Shown piece after piece: positions 9,765 through 22,523 of a stretch of DNA of 64,000 nt. This DNA comes from Adiantum capillus-veneris (lineage: Eukaryota > Streptophyta > Polypodiopsida > Polypodiales > Pteridaceae), in assembly GCA_014529385.2 (NCBI GenBank), contig CM043953.1, positions 80,175,838 to 80,239,837 of the forward strand, written 5' to 3'. The notes under the pieces are model-generated. The model had not been told where the DNA came from and did no database searches. It saw only the letters and a list, made by a program, of their open reading frames with translations. The translations under genes and the position numbers were made by a program. Numbering within the stretch: position 1 is the first letter of the stretch; each line of letters starts with the position of its first letter.

Positions 9765-10473
9765 TTAAAGTGCATCAACAAGTGTGAAAGAGCTGTCATT
9801 CATAGCAATCAACACAATCTTTCCAACTCCCTTGACCGGATAAGAGGTATCGTCGGCACAAGTGACCGTATTCCCATGAGGAAAAGCTTCGAGAGAGGTA
9901 TACAAGTCATGATGAAAGGTAACGTGCTTTGTATCACCACTATCAAAGTACCACACATGTGAATACACATTATCTGACATACATACATCATGGACATAAG
10001 GATCATAAGTGCACTTTGCACTAAAAGCCCATTCTCCTCTCACAGAAGATCCTACAATAGCTACACTTGTAGTGGAACCAACCTCTTTCTTCTTGGCCTC
10101 TTTTGCCTTCAATTTAGGACACTGCTTAATTAAGTGATCATTAGCTTTGCAATGATGACAAAGCATCTTCTTCTTGCCTTTTTCACCATAATTCCGAGAT
10201 GAGGTGCTACAAGTAGAATCATTAGGAACATATGTTTTGCTACTCACCGAAGAACCATGAGAAGTGGCTACATTATTGTTACCACCTTGCTTCGAAAAGC
10301 AACAAAATCTTGTTCAATTGCACGATGTTTGGACCTATTCTTTTTTTAAAGTGACTCTTGCAACAACAATGTGCATAATGCATTAAATTTGACAACATTA
10401 AGATTTTTGTGGGTCATAAGCTTTCAAGTACTAGCAAAAGAATTCGGAAATGCATCAAGAACAATATGCATAA
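9765..10473 (-). pseudogene. Copia gag C-terminus and protease (family A, minus copy)
   Basis: The open stretch at 9765-10247 contains a CCHC knuckle, CHHCKANDHLIKQC, a lysine-rich KAKEAKKKEVG segment, and the protease block VWYFDSGDTKHVT, where the family's A after DSG is replaced by D. It is strongly similar to the plus-strand copy at 16119-16805. Upstream gag (10250-10473) is read in broken frames (LLQESL-like). It is cut at 10473 by the LTR of the second non-autonomous element. Confidence 0.85.
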
Positions 10474-10672
10474 TGAAGAGTGTGTGTGCACAGATGCGTG
10501 CGTGCGAGGTGTGGTGTGCGTGTGGGAAGGGGAGAAGGAGAGAGTACACAGTGTGTGGGTGGAGCAAGAATCTACTAATGAGTTGCCCCTTATTCTTTGT
10601 ATATGTACACAAGAATAAGGTGTCAGTGGGCGGGCGTCCATAACCTGGGACACATGCGCCTGTACCCCAACA
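10474..10672 (-). repeat. 3' LTR of second non-autonomous copia copy
   Basis: It runs from TGAAGAG to CCCCAACA. A CTTTAAGTGGGAGAT polypurine tract (minus strand) abuts it at 10673-10688. The partner at 12818 matches for about 150 bp. Confidence 0.85.
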
Positions 10673-10797
10673 ATCTCCCACTTAAAGGCGAATATGTTGA
10701 TAAGTGGGTCCTACTAGCTAAACTCCTAGCATGTCAAGAAAACAAGTGAGAGACTCTCTCAACTTACACCTATTGGTTCGCTCAATCGATCTACATG

Positions 10798-12202
10798 CTA
10801 TCCTATCGGCTCTAGTGGTAGGCGAGCGTGTGTATCCACGCTAGAGCTTGCATGTGAATCCCACAGACAACTCTGTATGGTCTGCAAAACTCCACTATGT
10901 ATCATGCTAGTGTCAGCCATCACACGGTTGACAATCCCTAATGCAAATGCTCCCACTGCAGCTGCTAGATCGGGCCTCGACACTAACAAGTCGAACATGA
11001 GACGCCCTAACATTGTGAAGAAATCTACGCAAACCTTGATGTACTCACCTCCCATGCGCTATCTGCAAACACTCCATCATCAAGACTACCCATCACGTAT
11101 GTATGTGTCAACACCTACACTGGGAAACATATGTCCCTGTCACCCATAGGCAAAATTGTGCGTCCTGGCACCAACTCATCAGCCTCTAGCATGAGCATAT
11201 CTAAGAACTCCATGTCTGTCATCTTTATATGTGTCTCTAGGGAGAAGAACTGCTCTACCTCTGTTCGCACAAACTCTAACAACACATGTTGTGTTTCACT
11301 GGAGTAATCCCGCTCCACCTCTATGGCTGCAGAGTCCACTAAGATGTCCTACACAGCTAACTGATCTGTCTCATGAGCATGGTGGAGCTCACCTGCAAAA
11401 GAGACACGTCTCATCTATCGCTCAAAGCATGCCAATAATAAAATTGAGACTGTGCCATTTTGAACCTCAAACACATGCATAGGATATACCAGGCCGCTCC
11501 AGGCTCCTCTGGCAATTACTAATGAACTACAATGCATCTGGAAAGACTGATCTCTAAGAAGTATCTAACAACCACAATCTGCTAAGTGTCTTGTTGAGAT
11601 CAAACTTTGTCTCAGTTGAGGAACGTAGCGCACATGTCGTAGTGTGTATGACGCACCACTAGGCAAAGATAAACAAACGTCTCCTGCAACCTCTATGTCA
11701 AACACCGAACCATCGGCCAAGTACACACAGCCAAGTCTCCCACTAGAAAATGTGATCAACCACTCACGACATGGTGTGACATGGAAAACACCATCGCTAT
11801 CCAATAACCACTGTGGAGAAATTGTATTATCCATAGACATATCCGCAAGAGATAACTGGAGGCAAGTATGACATCACCGTCACTGGCATAGATTGCCACT
11901 GGAACTGCCTCTCTAACATGTGTCAAAGCCGTATTTGCATGTTGCATACATGTCCACTACTATCTCATACGTCTGAAGCAACGGCGCCTAATGTGCCGTG
12001 TGTAACTACAATGCCAACAACGCAAGTATCGGCAAGAACGAGACCGCCATCTCTCACTGTCACACATATTTGATGCCATAAGCGAATGCCAAAATGGCAA
12101 CAAAGTGGGAGATAACTCGACCACTACACAATCACGGAAAACATGATCAAACGCATCAAAACCGATGCTCACATATGCATAAAACAACTCCACAGTCTGC
12201 AA
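10798..12202 (-). pseudogene. Broken gag-protease-RT-tail ORF of second copy
   Basis: Four open fragments correspond to parts of the 664-aa ORF at 2520-4514: 12202-11960 (gag end and zinc knuckle), 11840-11565 (WLLDSDGVFHVT through LRHVRYVPQLRQSLIS), 11339-11115 (acidic linker) and 11055-10798 (RT tail). Stops and frameshifts separate them. The protease block here keeps DS but has DG where GA is usual. Confidence 0.8.
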
Positions 12203-12817
12203 ACTGCAAGCATATAACCTAGGACAAACTACTCAATGGAGCGTAAAGCACATAACCATATGCGCAAGTAGAGAGCAAAGTAGCTCAAAACGCATCCCAC
12301 AAGAGAAACTTCCTGCAAAAGTCTGCAAAAAACATGTGACTGACAAAGTCTGTAGCCACACTAGCTACGCAATCCTCACTCTTGTGAGAGTGGGTAGTAC
12401 AAGAACATCAAATTGTGTCCAAGCTGACAAAACCTGTCATAGTGGGAGCAACTCGACCACTAAAGTCTCTGAAAGAGGACTCTAAACCATAAACTATAAC
12501 ATTATTCAAGGCAGAATATTCAGATATGTCTTTTACAAGGAGAAAAACAAAATCTGAAAACAGTACTGCTGCGCACACAATTTTTAGGGCAACATCTTCA
12601 CTTACACACAATCTTCCACACTCCTTTATGAGCTTCCACAAGAGCATACATCACTCTCAACTGAGCTCACAAGCTCTCATTGCATTCTCACAAAGCTTTC
12701 GAGCTTTCTTGATCTCTCCACCGCAGCCAAGCTCAAGCCGCCATAGCCGAGCCCCGTCCTCGCAGTCGTCTCATCGGGAAGCCATCACGCATGCGTCGCC
12801 AAAGCTTTGATACCGGT

Positions 12818-12970
12818 TGAAGAGTGTGTGTGCACGCATGCGTGCATGCACGGTGTGGGAAGGAGAGAGTACACAGTGTGTGGGTGGAGCAAGACTCTAC
12901 TAATGAGATGTCCCTTATTCTTTGTATATGTACACAAGAATAAGGTGTCAGTGGGCGGGTGCCCATATGT
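12818..12970 (-). repeat. Truncated 5' LTR of second non-autonomous copia copy
   Basis: It starts TGAAGAG and tracks the LTR at 10474 to about GTGGGCGGGTGCCC, then diverges. A changed primer-binding site (CGGTATCAAAGC on the minus strand) lies just inside, at 12805-12816. Confidence 0.8.
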
Positions 12971-12974
12971 GTAT

Positions 12975-14600
12975 GGTTGCTGCTAGGTGGACACAATCCA
13001 CATTGTCAGATTCAGTCATCCCGGGTAGAACATCCATATAAGGAGAATCTTCCCCAACATGAGTATCCACATTACATGTGTAACAATACTACAATGGGCC
13101 GAGTGAACTTTTGTGTCAGATCTATGATCAATTATAAACTTGTTTCCTTGAGGAAGCGCTCGACCAGTTACAAGATCCACTCGAATGACACAATTTTGGA
13201 ACTGCAAGTAGACATGGCTTTTAGACCAGTCATGCACCATTTTTGCTTCCCTCATGAAAGGACATCCTAAGATCATCTTGGATATCATAGTGTGCTTGGA
13301 GAAATCCATAACAATGAAGGTATTTCTTATTTTGTGTCCAAAGACCTTGATCTTGAGATCTTCTAGCATCCCAATAGGTTTTACAATAGACCCATTGGCC
13401 ATCTTTACTACTATGGTTGTGGTCCCAAGGTGAGGTCTTCCCATAGTTTCCCAGCAATTTTTAGTCACAATGCTAACCCCAGCGCCACCATCAAGGATTC
13501 CCTTCATAGTTAATCCCTTAGTAGTGATTGGTATGGTCGCATTGGATTCATCGCTCTCAAAGTATTGTCCCAACTTGTTAACATGTATTTCTACAACAGA
13601 GTTCTCATCGAGGTTGGGTTGTGGATCTAAGTGTTCCTCCTCTATTGGCATCTCCCTAACTCCATCCATTTGTGCAAATTGTGGTAGCCCGACTTTCAAT
13701 TCTCCATTGAAAAAATCTCAAAGAGCTAAGAATAGCTCGGGGTCTCCATATAGTTTGGACACGATGGTGGTTCTAACTTCTGAAGCCATGAAAGCTATCA
13801 ATTTGGCAATATTTAACGGCACCTTTTGGGCTTCAATCCCTTGACATGGGGAAGATGGGATCTCCATTTCTTCGATAAGATCAGGTAGTCCCTCTGTAAA
13901 CATTCTTTCCAACAAGAAGTGAGTATGCGCACTTTCCCATGACTTTAAGTCACTTTCTTCTTGGATGACACTAGGTATGGCTAGGGGTCTACGGACTTTG
14001 TGAGGTTGTTGTTGCGTATGAAACACTGTGTCTGCAATCTGGATCTTCCTAGGTGCTGGTTCTAGATCCTTTGGGTCTCTTCTATCAAACCCATTAGTTG
14101 CCTGACTCGCTCGATCTCCTCTGTAGGGTTTGGGTAAGTTCCTATCTTCTTCTTGGGTCCTGGCCATTGTGGCTCATGACGATCTTCCTTGTTGGTTTCT
14201 TTCCTACTGGTCGTTTTGGTCTCCATGGTTTCACCTGAATCAGAATCCTCTTCAACGTCGTTCATATATACAGGGTCATCACCAATCCCTATGTTGGTCT
14301 TTGAACTGGAGTCTAACTTCGCTGCTTTTCACGATCTCTTCCTTCGTGTTTTCTTCTTCTTTTGAGATTGGGCAATTGATGCCGTGTCTCTTTCCTCAAG
14401 AATATAATTTTGTTTTTGGAGCATCGATCATGTGAGTACATTTACTAGTACCACATGTGTATATTGTGATGGCTCCTCGGTAACCTCAATCAAGTTTAAT
14501 GGCGTGATCTTCGGTCCATTTGGATTATTCGAAAATTGGGCAATCAAATGATCTATGCCACATCGATTACACACGAGTGTCGGCATTGTAGACGTGCTTG
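12975..14600 (-). pseudogene. Ty3/gypsy-like gag and aspartic protease remnant
   Basis: Minus-strand reading starts with a CNRCGIDHLIAQF stretch near 14530-14580. It passes through a charged gag-like region (KKKKTRRKRS, ETMETKTTSRKET) at 14062-14360. It ends in a 227-codon open stretch, 13699-13016, with a retropepsin-like block: GILDGGAGVSIVT, then VKMANGSIVKPIGMLEDL and FIVMDFS. Gypsy proteases have D-S/T-G-A; here it is DGGA, as in several plant gypsy-like elements. Stops separate the parts and no LTR was found. It lies against the truncated LTR at 12970. Confidence 0.65.
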
Positions 14601-15026
14601 ACGATAAAAGAAAAAAATTTCTTTTTCTTTTCTCTTTCTCTTAACCCAAGGATCTTTCAAGATTCCTATTAAAGAGACATGGGTACAGACCTACCTACTA
14701 GTGCAAAGGGAAGAAATCAAACATAGATCAACGGCTGAAACAAAGGAAGCATGGCTCATATGCATGTGTTCCATGATTATTGAGATGGAATTAGAGTCTC
14801 AAAGAGCAATAATCCCCTTCTCCAACTTATCTCTTGGATCGCTATTTAATGTAAAGGAAGTGTAATGTGTGGTCTTACAACATGAAAAAAAAAAAAAAAA
14901 AAAGAGGCATGGATAGTGTCTACTGCCCCACCTATGTGCTATATTTTTAACTCAAAGGTAAAATCTTAAAAGGGATAAGCCTTTGGATTACCAATGACGA
15001 GACCAAATTATTGGGAGAAGAGACAT
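14601..15026. other. Intergenic spacer
   Basis: No gene is visible. There is an A-run of about 19 at 14885-14903. The stretch ends at the LTR of the plus-strand copia element. Confidence 0.5.
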
Positions 15027-15315
15027 TGTTAGAAAGCATGAGGATTCTTAATTTTAGTGTGTTAAATATGGCATGAGGACCTTTGTCTATTGGTTTTTTA
15101 TTTTTGGTAAAAGAAGAGCTACCATTTCCTTGTAGGTCATCTCTCTACCAACTTTGAGTGTAATCATTGCGAACACACTTAAGACCATCGGTGCATTTTT
15201 TTCTTTGTTAGTTATCTTTCTATTGTGCATTAAGCAATACACTCTATGTTGTGTGCGTTCAGCCTCTTCATCTTCTCCAAGATGTGTGTATCCCTGCAAC
15301 CCCCTAATTCCAACA
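15027..15315 (+). repeat. 5' LTR of plus-strand family A copia element
   Basis: It begins TGTTAGAAAG and ends CCAACA, so it has TGTT..AACA ends. It is directly followed by the primer-binding site. The start is inferred from the TG dinucleotide and from the length; there is no second LTR here to confirm it. Confidence 0.6.
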
Positions 15316-15316
15316 A

Positions 15317-15328
15317 TTGGTATCAAAG
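15317..15328 (+). promoter_or_regulatory. Primer-binding site, initiator-Met tRNA type
   Basis: TTGGTATCAAAG follows the LTR end; it differs from the standard TGGTATCAGAG by one base. Confidence 0.75.
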
Positions 15329-15548
15329 AAAATTGTGTCCTCTTGGGCATAGTCGTCAACTTCGCCACCACCCACCTCCTCAATTTCTCCAATTTGGGTA
15401 AGCTCTGGTGAGCGTCAGTAGGTCAGTGCAGTTTTTTACATAATAGGTCCCTTACAATTCTCTTTGGGTTGTGCTATATAGCACGTGTTAGTCTTGCTTC
15501 ATTTGTCTCCTCTCGAGCAGTCTTTACATCAAGTGCAGCCACTCGCCA

Positions 15549-18500
15549 TGGCTAACAACAACACAGATGTTTTCAAGATGTTCACTGATGCTGACGATAA
15601 ACTGAATGGGGATAACTACCCAATGTAGGCTTACATATGATGACACATGTTCTTGTATCAAAGGGTGTTTGGAATGTTGTGTAGGGCATTGATGTTGTCC
15701 ACCTTTTGTGGATACAGGCTCTGTTGAGGATGTTGCAGGTTTTGGCAGATCTGTTGTTGCTAGAGTTATTTTACCTACAACTGAGTAGTCTCATTGGGAT
15801 GTTAGAGATGTGCAGGCTCATGTATTGATTGCATTATCTGTGAAGCACACTATTACTCCTCAAATTTGCTCAACAAATTCAACCAAACAGGCTTCTGATA
15901 CTCTAGCTGATCTTTATGCAAGTTGCAATGAGGCTAAAATTGCATTGTTGTGTAATGAGTTGGAGTCAAAGATTATGCAAGAGGAAGATGACATGGAAAC
16001 TTTCCTTGTTGGTATCAAGTATATTAATGAGCAACTCATTTCGGACAATTCACTTGTGTAGACTGTTCACGATGCATTGCCAGATTCCTACCAAATGTTT
16101 GCTAATACTTAGAGACTTATGACCCAAGGAACCCCTCAAGGTGTCAAGTTTGATGCAGTACGCACATTTCTATTGCAAGAGTCACTTTCAAGAAACAATA
16201 CGGCTAAACAACGTGCAATTGAATGGTCTTTTATTGTTGCTCACAGAAAAGGTGGTAATAGCAATGTAGCCACTTCTCACGGTTCTTTAGTGAGTGAAAA
16301 ATCATCTATTCCAAATGCTTCTGTTGGCAGCACCTCTTCAGGGAATTCTGGTGAAAAGGACAAGAAGAAGATGCATTGCCATTATTGCAAGGTTAATGAT
16401 CACTTGATAAAGCAATGTCCTAAGTTGAAGCCAAAAGATGCTAAGAAGAAAGAGGTTGGATCCACTACAATTGCACCTATTGTAGAATCTTTTGGGAAAG
16501 GATATTGTGATGTTAATATAGATGCAGAGTGGGCATTTAGTATAGAGTGTATTTATGATCCTTCTATCCCTGATGCATGTATGTTAACCGTAGTAGATTC
16601 ACATGTGTGGTACTTTGATGATAGTGGGGCTACAAAGCACATTACTTCACTTCGTGACTTGTTTACCTCTCTGGAGTCTATCCCTCATGGGAGTACAATC
16701 ACTTGTACCAACAATGTCTCTTATCCAGTCAAGGGAGTTGGAAAAATTGTGCTAACTGCTATGAATGGTAGTTCTTTCACGCTTGTTGATGCACTTATAT
16801 ACTAGGGATCAAAAGGAACCTTTTTCTATATATGCACTTGCAATACTTAGTCTTGTTGTCAAATTTCTGGATGACAAATGTACAATTCATGATCTCAGTT
16901 TTGGTGATGAAATAGTTGCATCTGGCATTTTGTGTCATGGGCTATATAAGCTCACTTTATATGACAAGTGTGGTAGAATTTTGCGAATGCACTCATGGAT
17001 TCAAAGGTTGTTTCAGATACAAAACTTTGACATGCACGTTTTAAGCATTTGAATTTTGTGAGTTTGCTGCGTTTGCAGCAATCTGATATGGTTAGTTCTT
17101 TGCCGCCCCTTAAAGCACCTTCTAAGCATGTTTGTGAAGGCTGTATTTTAGGTAAGATGCAATGTTCGAAGATTCCAAAGGATGGTTTAGTAAGGGCTAC
17201 ATGCAGGTTGCAACTTGTGCATAGTGATGTTTGTGAGCCTATGGAAACTCCATCCTTAGGCAATTACCTATACTTTATGACTTTCATTGATAATTAATCC
17301 ATGCATTCATGGGTGTATCCGCTTAAAGGTAAGTCTGAAGTGTTCATGTGGTTCAAGCTGAAAATGTCTCTAAATATACTATAGGCACCATTCAGATCGA
17401 GGAGGAGAGTATATGTCTCATGAGTTTAATGCATTTCTAGCTAATCGTGGGATAAAACACTAATGTACAGTGCCGCATACACCTCAACAAAATGGTGTTG
17501 CTAAAAGGAAAACGTGTCGCTTACAGAGATAGGTGATGTATGGTCAAGAGTCAAGCTTTTCCACATTCGTTTTGGCTTGAGGCTATCATGTGTACTACTT
17601 ATGTACTTAATAGATATCCTACCAAATCCATGCACTCTATGTCGGCTTATGAAGCATGGCATGATAAAAAGCCATCTATTGATGACATGCGCACTTTTTG
17701 TTGTTCAGTTTATGCTTTGGTACCACAAACACAACACAAAAAATTGAATGATAAGGTTGTTAGATGCATTTTTGTTGGTTACTGCATTGAAACCAAAGGT
17801 TACAGGTTTGGTGCCACAAGCACAACACAGAAAATAGGATGATAAGGCTATTAGATGCATTACAACATTGAAACCAAAGGTTACAGGTCATACCATCTAC
17901 AAACGAAATGTATCTTGGTTGCACGAGATGTTGTATTTTGTTCAATCTTTGTTATCATATACCAAAGACAGTAATGTAAGCTCACATGACATTTTTGACA
18001 CTTTGTTGCCTCTTTTTAATGCTACAAAGTTGAAAGTAAATTCCAATGAGACACGTGTATAGCCTATAGGGTTTTTGAAAATGTTACGGACCAGCCTATT
18101 ACTGATGCAAATGTTCATGATATATTTGATGGGGAAAGGGCTGAGAATGAGGAGGCTAGAGATATACCAAAATGGCTAGTGCATACTTTGCGTGAGAGTA
18201 AATTGGATGCACCTATGTCTACTTGTACTCGTCCAAGTTCTCAACGTGCATCTTATGTGTCAAATTGTTATGCTTTGGCTGGTTTTAGTTTCTGTGATGA
18301 GGAAGATGAAGCACATAATTCAAAAATTAGATGGATGACATGGAATCAAAATATGAAACACTTATAGAAAATGACACATTGACTTTATGTGATTTGCCTC
18401 TCGTTAAAAAGGCCATTGATACAAAATGAGTTTACAAGTTGAAACGTACACCGGATGGTGAGATTGATCGTTACAAGGCTAGACTTGTTGCAAAAAATTA

Positions 18501-18975
18501 TGCACATCAGAAAGGCATTGATTATGAAGAGACTTTTTCTCCCACTTGTTATATGACTATTGTTCCTTTTCTATGTGCATTGGCAGCTCATTTAAAATGT
18601 ACATCAACCAAACATTGTTACTGCTTTCTTGAATGGTGATATATTTGAGGAAGCTTATGTAACGCAACCTCACGATTCTGTCAAGGAAGGACACAACAAT
18701 AAAGTGTGCAAATGTAAGAAGCTTCGTGTGGATTGAAGCAATCTCCTAGTGCTTTGTAAGCTGACACTCATTTGCTTAAACAAGGCTTTCATAACAATCC
18801 AACTAAAAGCACTTTGTATGTCAAGCGTGAGGGTGATGTATTTCTCATTATCATTCTATATATAAATGATTTGTTAATTACTATTTCGAATGAAACTCAT
18901 TGCTAAATACAAGGTGCTACTTTCAAGATGAAAGACTTGGGGGTTTTTGCATTATTACTTAGGCATACAATTTAA
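15549..18975 (+). pseudogene. Family A copia gag-pol, multiply broken
   Basis: Gag starts at ATG 15549 (MANNNTDVFKMF) and has an early stop at about 15627. Gag continues at 15810-16190. A CCHC knuckle CHYCKVNDHLIKQC lies near 16375-16420. The protease reads VWYFDDSGATKHIT near 16605-16650 with an extra Asp. The integrase zinc region ends HVCEGCILGKM (17125-17160). The core shows LVHSDVCEPM and, further on, HSDRGGEYMSHEF and TPQQNGVAKRK (17390-17510). RT begins near 18439 (KRTPDGEIDRYKARLVAKNY). Its active-site box reads YINDLL near 18860, where YVDDLL is expected, so a catalytic Asp is lost. Stops and frameshifts occur throughout. Confidence 0.9.
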
Positions 18976-19677
18976 GTAGATGGAGGTATTTTGTAGTTTT
19001 CCTTATGTCACAAGTGGCCTTCACTTGCATATGCCATCATTCTATGTCTTTTGCGATTGTGAAGTGTTGAAACCAAGGAATTTACCTTTTTAGAGAACAC
19101 ATTCCTTTGTCCAAGCATTTAAAAACACGTTTGCTAAACAATTCTATGACGTGGTTACCCATTCGCCTACATACTTCACACAACATTCCATTTAACACCT
19201 TGAGTTGTATTTATACTTGATTGGTAACTCTTCATGCGGTGGTTAAGTTCCTAGATTCCACAAACAAATATGGATAGGGGGACTGATTTCTCATGTAGTT
19301 GCTGGGTACCCTGCTTTATTTCCACATTCTTCATATCCGCTATGTTCTGAAATGATACATCTAAAAGTGGCACTTGAAAAGGTGTTCTCATTCGCATCCC
19401 CAGCTCCTTCCATATACAACCATTTCCACATTTGCTTTTCTGCAAGTAGAACCACTTCTTTACAAGCAAAAATCACATGGGGATTTCACAAGTCCAAAAC
19501 CGAACGCTCATGGAAACAAGATTGATGAGAATCAATTGTTTGGGCCATGACTGGCATGTAGTCAGAATCAGCTCACTGCACGTAGAAATAGAACCACTCG
19601 GACAATTGTGATGGTAGAAGCCAAGGGGAGTGTCAATATCTAGTTTCTTGGGTTTAATCAGACAAGCAATGCCAAGC

Positions 19678-19680
<3 letters not shown>

Positions 19681-19730
<50 letters not shown>
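19681..19730. repeat. (CT)n microsatellite
   Basis: About 22 CT units ending in a short GT run. Confidence 0.95.
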
Positions 19731-19732
<2 letters not shown>

Positions 19733-20342
19733 ACCACCCTTTCCCAACCCTACACTTCAATACAGACCCCATCTCCTCAACCTTCACTACCTTTCTATTA
19801 AGCCTGGAACAAGGATCACAAAAGAAATAAACAGACAACGGTCTTGGACAGATTATTGTCAACCTACACACCATCAGATGGATATTTCAATTATGATTTA
19901 GAAGTCGACCTTTATCAGAGCACCAGTTTCCAGATTGATAAAGCAACCTTTTCAGAAAAACCAGGTCTACAGGAGAAATTTCATAATACCAGATTCTCCA
20001 AAATTACTTTAAACAGAACCCCTGGAAGAAAGTAGACTTTGAAAATCTTGGATTATCGAAGTAAAACATCTCAACTATACTATAATCCCCTTATCATAAA
20101 TAGATCTTTTCAGGTCTTCTTTCAGTAGCTCTCAAAAACAGCCACTGCATCTCCACAGTCTGGAGTGATGGACTAGCAGCCGAGGAACACACATGGCAAT
20201 AAAGCTCAGTTGAAATTTTAAGCCCAGATTAAAATCTCTAATATCACATAACATTGACACCAACATGAACTGCAGTGCAATTCAGAGTTTCCCAAGGCTG
20301 TAGTTACATATATAGATATATATAATATGTGCTGTGTATCTG

Positions 20343-20344
<2 letters not shown>

Positions 20345-20380
<36 letters not shown>
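20345..20380. repeat. (CA)n microsatellite
   Basis: About 17 AC units, flanked by ATAT-rich sequence. Confidence 0.95.
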
Positions 20381-20384
<4 letters not shown>

Positions 20385-20722
20385 GTATCTCTATTTTGTA
20401 CTTTGCCCAACATTAAGAACACAGAGGTGCCACACCGTCAAACACCAATCCAACAGCCCAGATGGCACAAACCTCAGAAAAATTCTCATCTCCTCCCCAG
20501 ATGCAAGAAAGAAAGCAGTACAACAAATTAGAACGACCCAACATACTTCACATAGAAATTCCCGATAATGCAGAATTGAGAGTCAAATCTGCAGAAAGTC
20601 ACTCCGACACATGCTTCCTGTAAAAACTAGCTTGAGACTATAGCTCAAAGCATTTAACAAAGTCAATCAAACAAGAACTAATAGAACTTCCATAGGTACA
20701 AAAGTAACCATTTACCAAAACT

Positions 20723-22465
20723 TCAAATTAGGTCTGCAACATTCGAGGGCAGCTCTTCAACAACGACATTGTAAAACCTCTGGATATCCTGCAGCATTCT
20801 CTCATCGTCTTTCGTGACAAAATTAATGGCGACACCCTTTCTTCCAAATCTCCCGCCACGCCCAATTCGATGCAAGTAGTTCTCGGGCTGAGTGGGCAGA
20901 TCATAATTAATGACGAGAGACACCTGCTGTACGTCAATTCCCCTTGCCAAGAGGTCTGTTGTGATAAGCACACGGGACGATCCTGACCTAAACTCTCTCA
21001 TGATAATGTCTCGTGTGTTCTGATCCATGTCTCCATGAGTTGCTGAGACGGTGTGATCACGAGCCCTCATTTTATCTGTAAGCCAATCCACTTTCCTTCG
21101 GGTGTTCACAAAGATTACACTTTGTGTGATTGCAAGTGTCTCATATAAGTCACAAAGAGTGTCAAGCTTCCAATCTTCTTTGTTCACATCTACATAAAAC
21201 TGTTTGATACCTTCCAGAGTGAGCTCATCACGCTTGACAAGAATCCTCACAGGCTTGTTCATAAACTTCCTTGTGATCTCCAAAGCCTCAGGAGGCATGG
21301 TTGCAGAGAAGACTCCAACCTGCAGGTTTTGAGGGAGCATCTGGAAAATATCATAGATCTGCACAACACTCAAAACAAACGCAATAACCTCAGTCCTGAT
21401 CATACTTTGAAGGCATACTATGCTGCAAAGAAACAAAAGCCACCAAGTACAGAACTCTGACGCACCTGATCCTTAAACCCTCGAGATAGCATCTCATCAG
21501 CCTCATCCAAAACAAACATTTTGATGTAGTCCGAGCGAAGAGACCCCCGTCGAAGCATGTCATACACACGGCCAGGGGTTCCAACCACCACATGAACTCC
21601 ACTTTGGAGGATACGGATATCCTCTCTTACGCTGGTACCACCTACACATGCATGCACTTTCACCTGCAAATAGTCACCAAGGGCTCTCATGACCTTCTCT
21701 ATCTGCTGGGCCAACTCGCGAGTGGGGGCTAGGACAAGTGCTTGACAGTCAAATAGATTGTAATCTAGCTGTTGGAGTATTCCTGAGCAAAATGTGGCGG
21801 TCTTGCCTGTGCCGGATTGAGCCTGCTGAATGACATCCAGCCCCTTGGCGAAGGGAACAATTCCTCTCTGCTGAATGGCTGATGGCTTCTCAAAACCTGT
21901 CCGAGTGAGCCAATCAACCCAACTCAGAAAGATAAAGAAATGCGTGTTTTCATATGCAAAAGAAAATGTGGAGTTTGCAAAGCAAAAAAGTTACCATAAG
22001 CATAAATGCCCCTCAGAAGATTTTCATGGAGACCCATTTCATCAAAGGTTTCACATACTTCATTCCAAGTCGAACTTATTTCCTCGCCATCCCCTGTAAG
22101 TCTGAACAAAAAACACCCTCGGAAACATAAATGAAAAGTATAGACAAGCATGTTAGCCAAAGCACAGTTAAAGACTGCAAATATATTTATGTAACAAAAC
22201 CATATCAAAGGTCTAGGTGCACACTGCAATCAGGTTAAATCCTCCTACAGTCCAAAAACACAGACAAGCTCCCAATGACAAGGTCCTACAGTGCAAACGA
22301 ATGTTTTGGTAAGGAGAGGCACGAGCAAAGCTACAACCAACACTCACTGATTAGCGAGCCATGGATCACCCTTTATAGAGCCTACATAATTTACAAAAGT
22401 GCACACAGATCAGACTAGACAAACCAAAATGCTCACTCTAAACCGCCGTCATTAATCGTAGTGGA

Positions 22466-22523
<58 letters not shown>

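Larger units (their letters stand above)
10474..12970 (-). mobile_element. Second, degenerate copy of the non-autonomous copia family
   Basis: It has a 3' LTR at 10474-10672, a polypurine tract, ORF fragments and a 5' LTR that starts TGAAGAG at 12818 and is cut off near 12970. In minus-strand order, pieces are zinc knuckle (near 11960-12050, CWHCSYTRHIRRRC), protease-like block (WLLDSDGVFHVT, 11565-11840) and the RT tail (SRPDLAAAVGAFALG, 10798-11055). The same order and the same missing integrase/RT core are seen in 2251-6183. It inserted into gag of the minus-strand family A element. Confidence 0.85.
15027..19010 (+). mobile_element. Family A Ty1/copia element, plus strand, 3'-truncated
   Basis: A 5' LTR and primer-binding site are followed by gag, protease, integrase and the first part of RT in the normal copia order. 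The element stops in the RT region soon after the KDLG block near 18935-18975, and no RNase H or 3' LTR was found. It shares long, closely similar protein blocks with the minus-strand element at about 975-10473. The two copies therefore lie in inverted orientation, with about 4.5 kb of other repeats between them. Confidence 0.85.
19011..20722. other. Spacer downstream of eIF4A
   Basis: No recognisable gene. Minus-strand open stretches at 19473-19874 and 19251-19469 lie in one frame separated by a single stop. Their product is not familiar and the upstream part is microsatellite. The right end, up to 20722, must contain the eIF4A 3' untranslated region; I did not see a convincing polyadenylation signal to mark its end. 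Confidence 0.5.

Noticed and set aside
19473..19874. 133-codon minus-strand frame downstream of eIF4A, in frame with 19251-19469
   Set aside because: Unrecognised product, includes the microsatellite, and is separated by a stop; not enough to call a gene.
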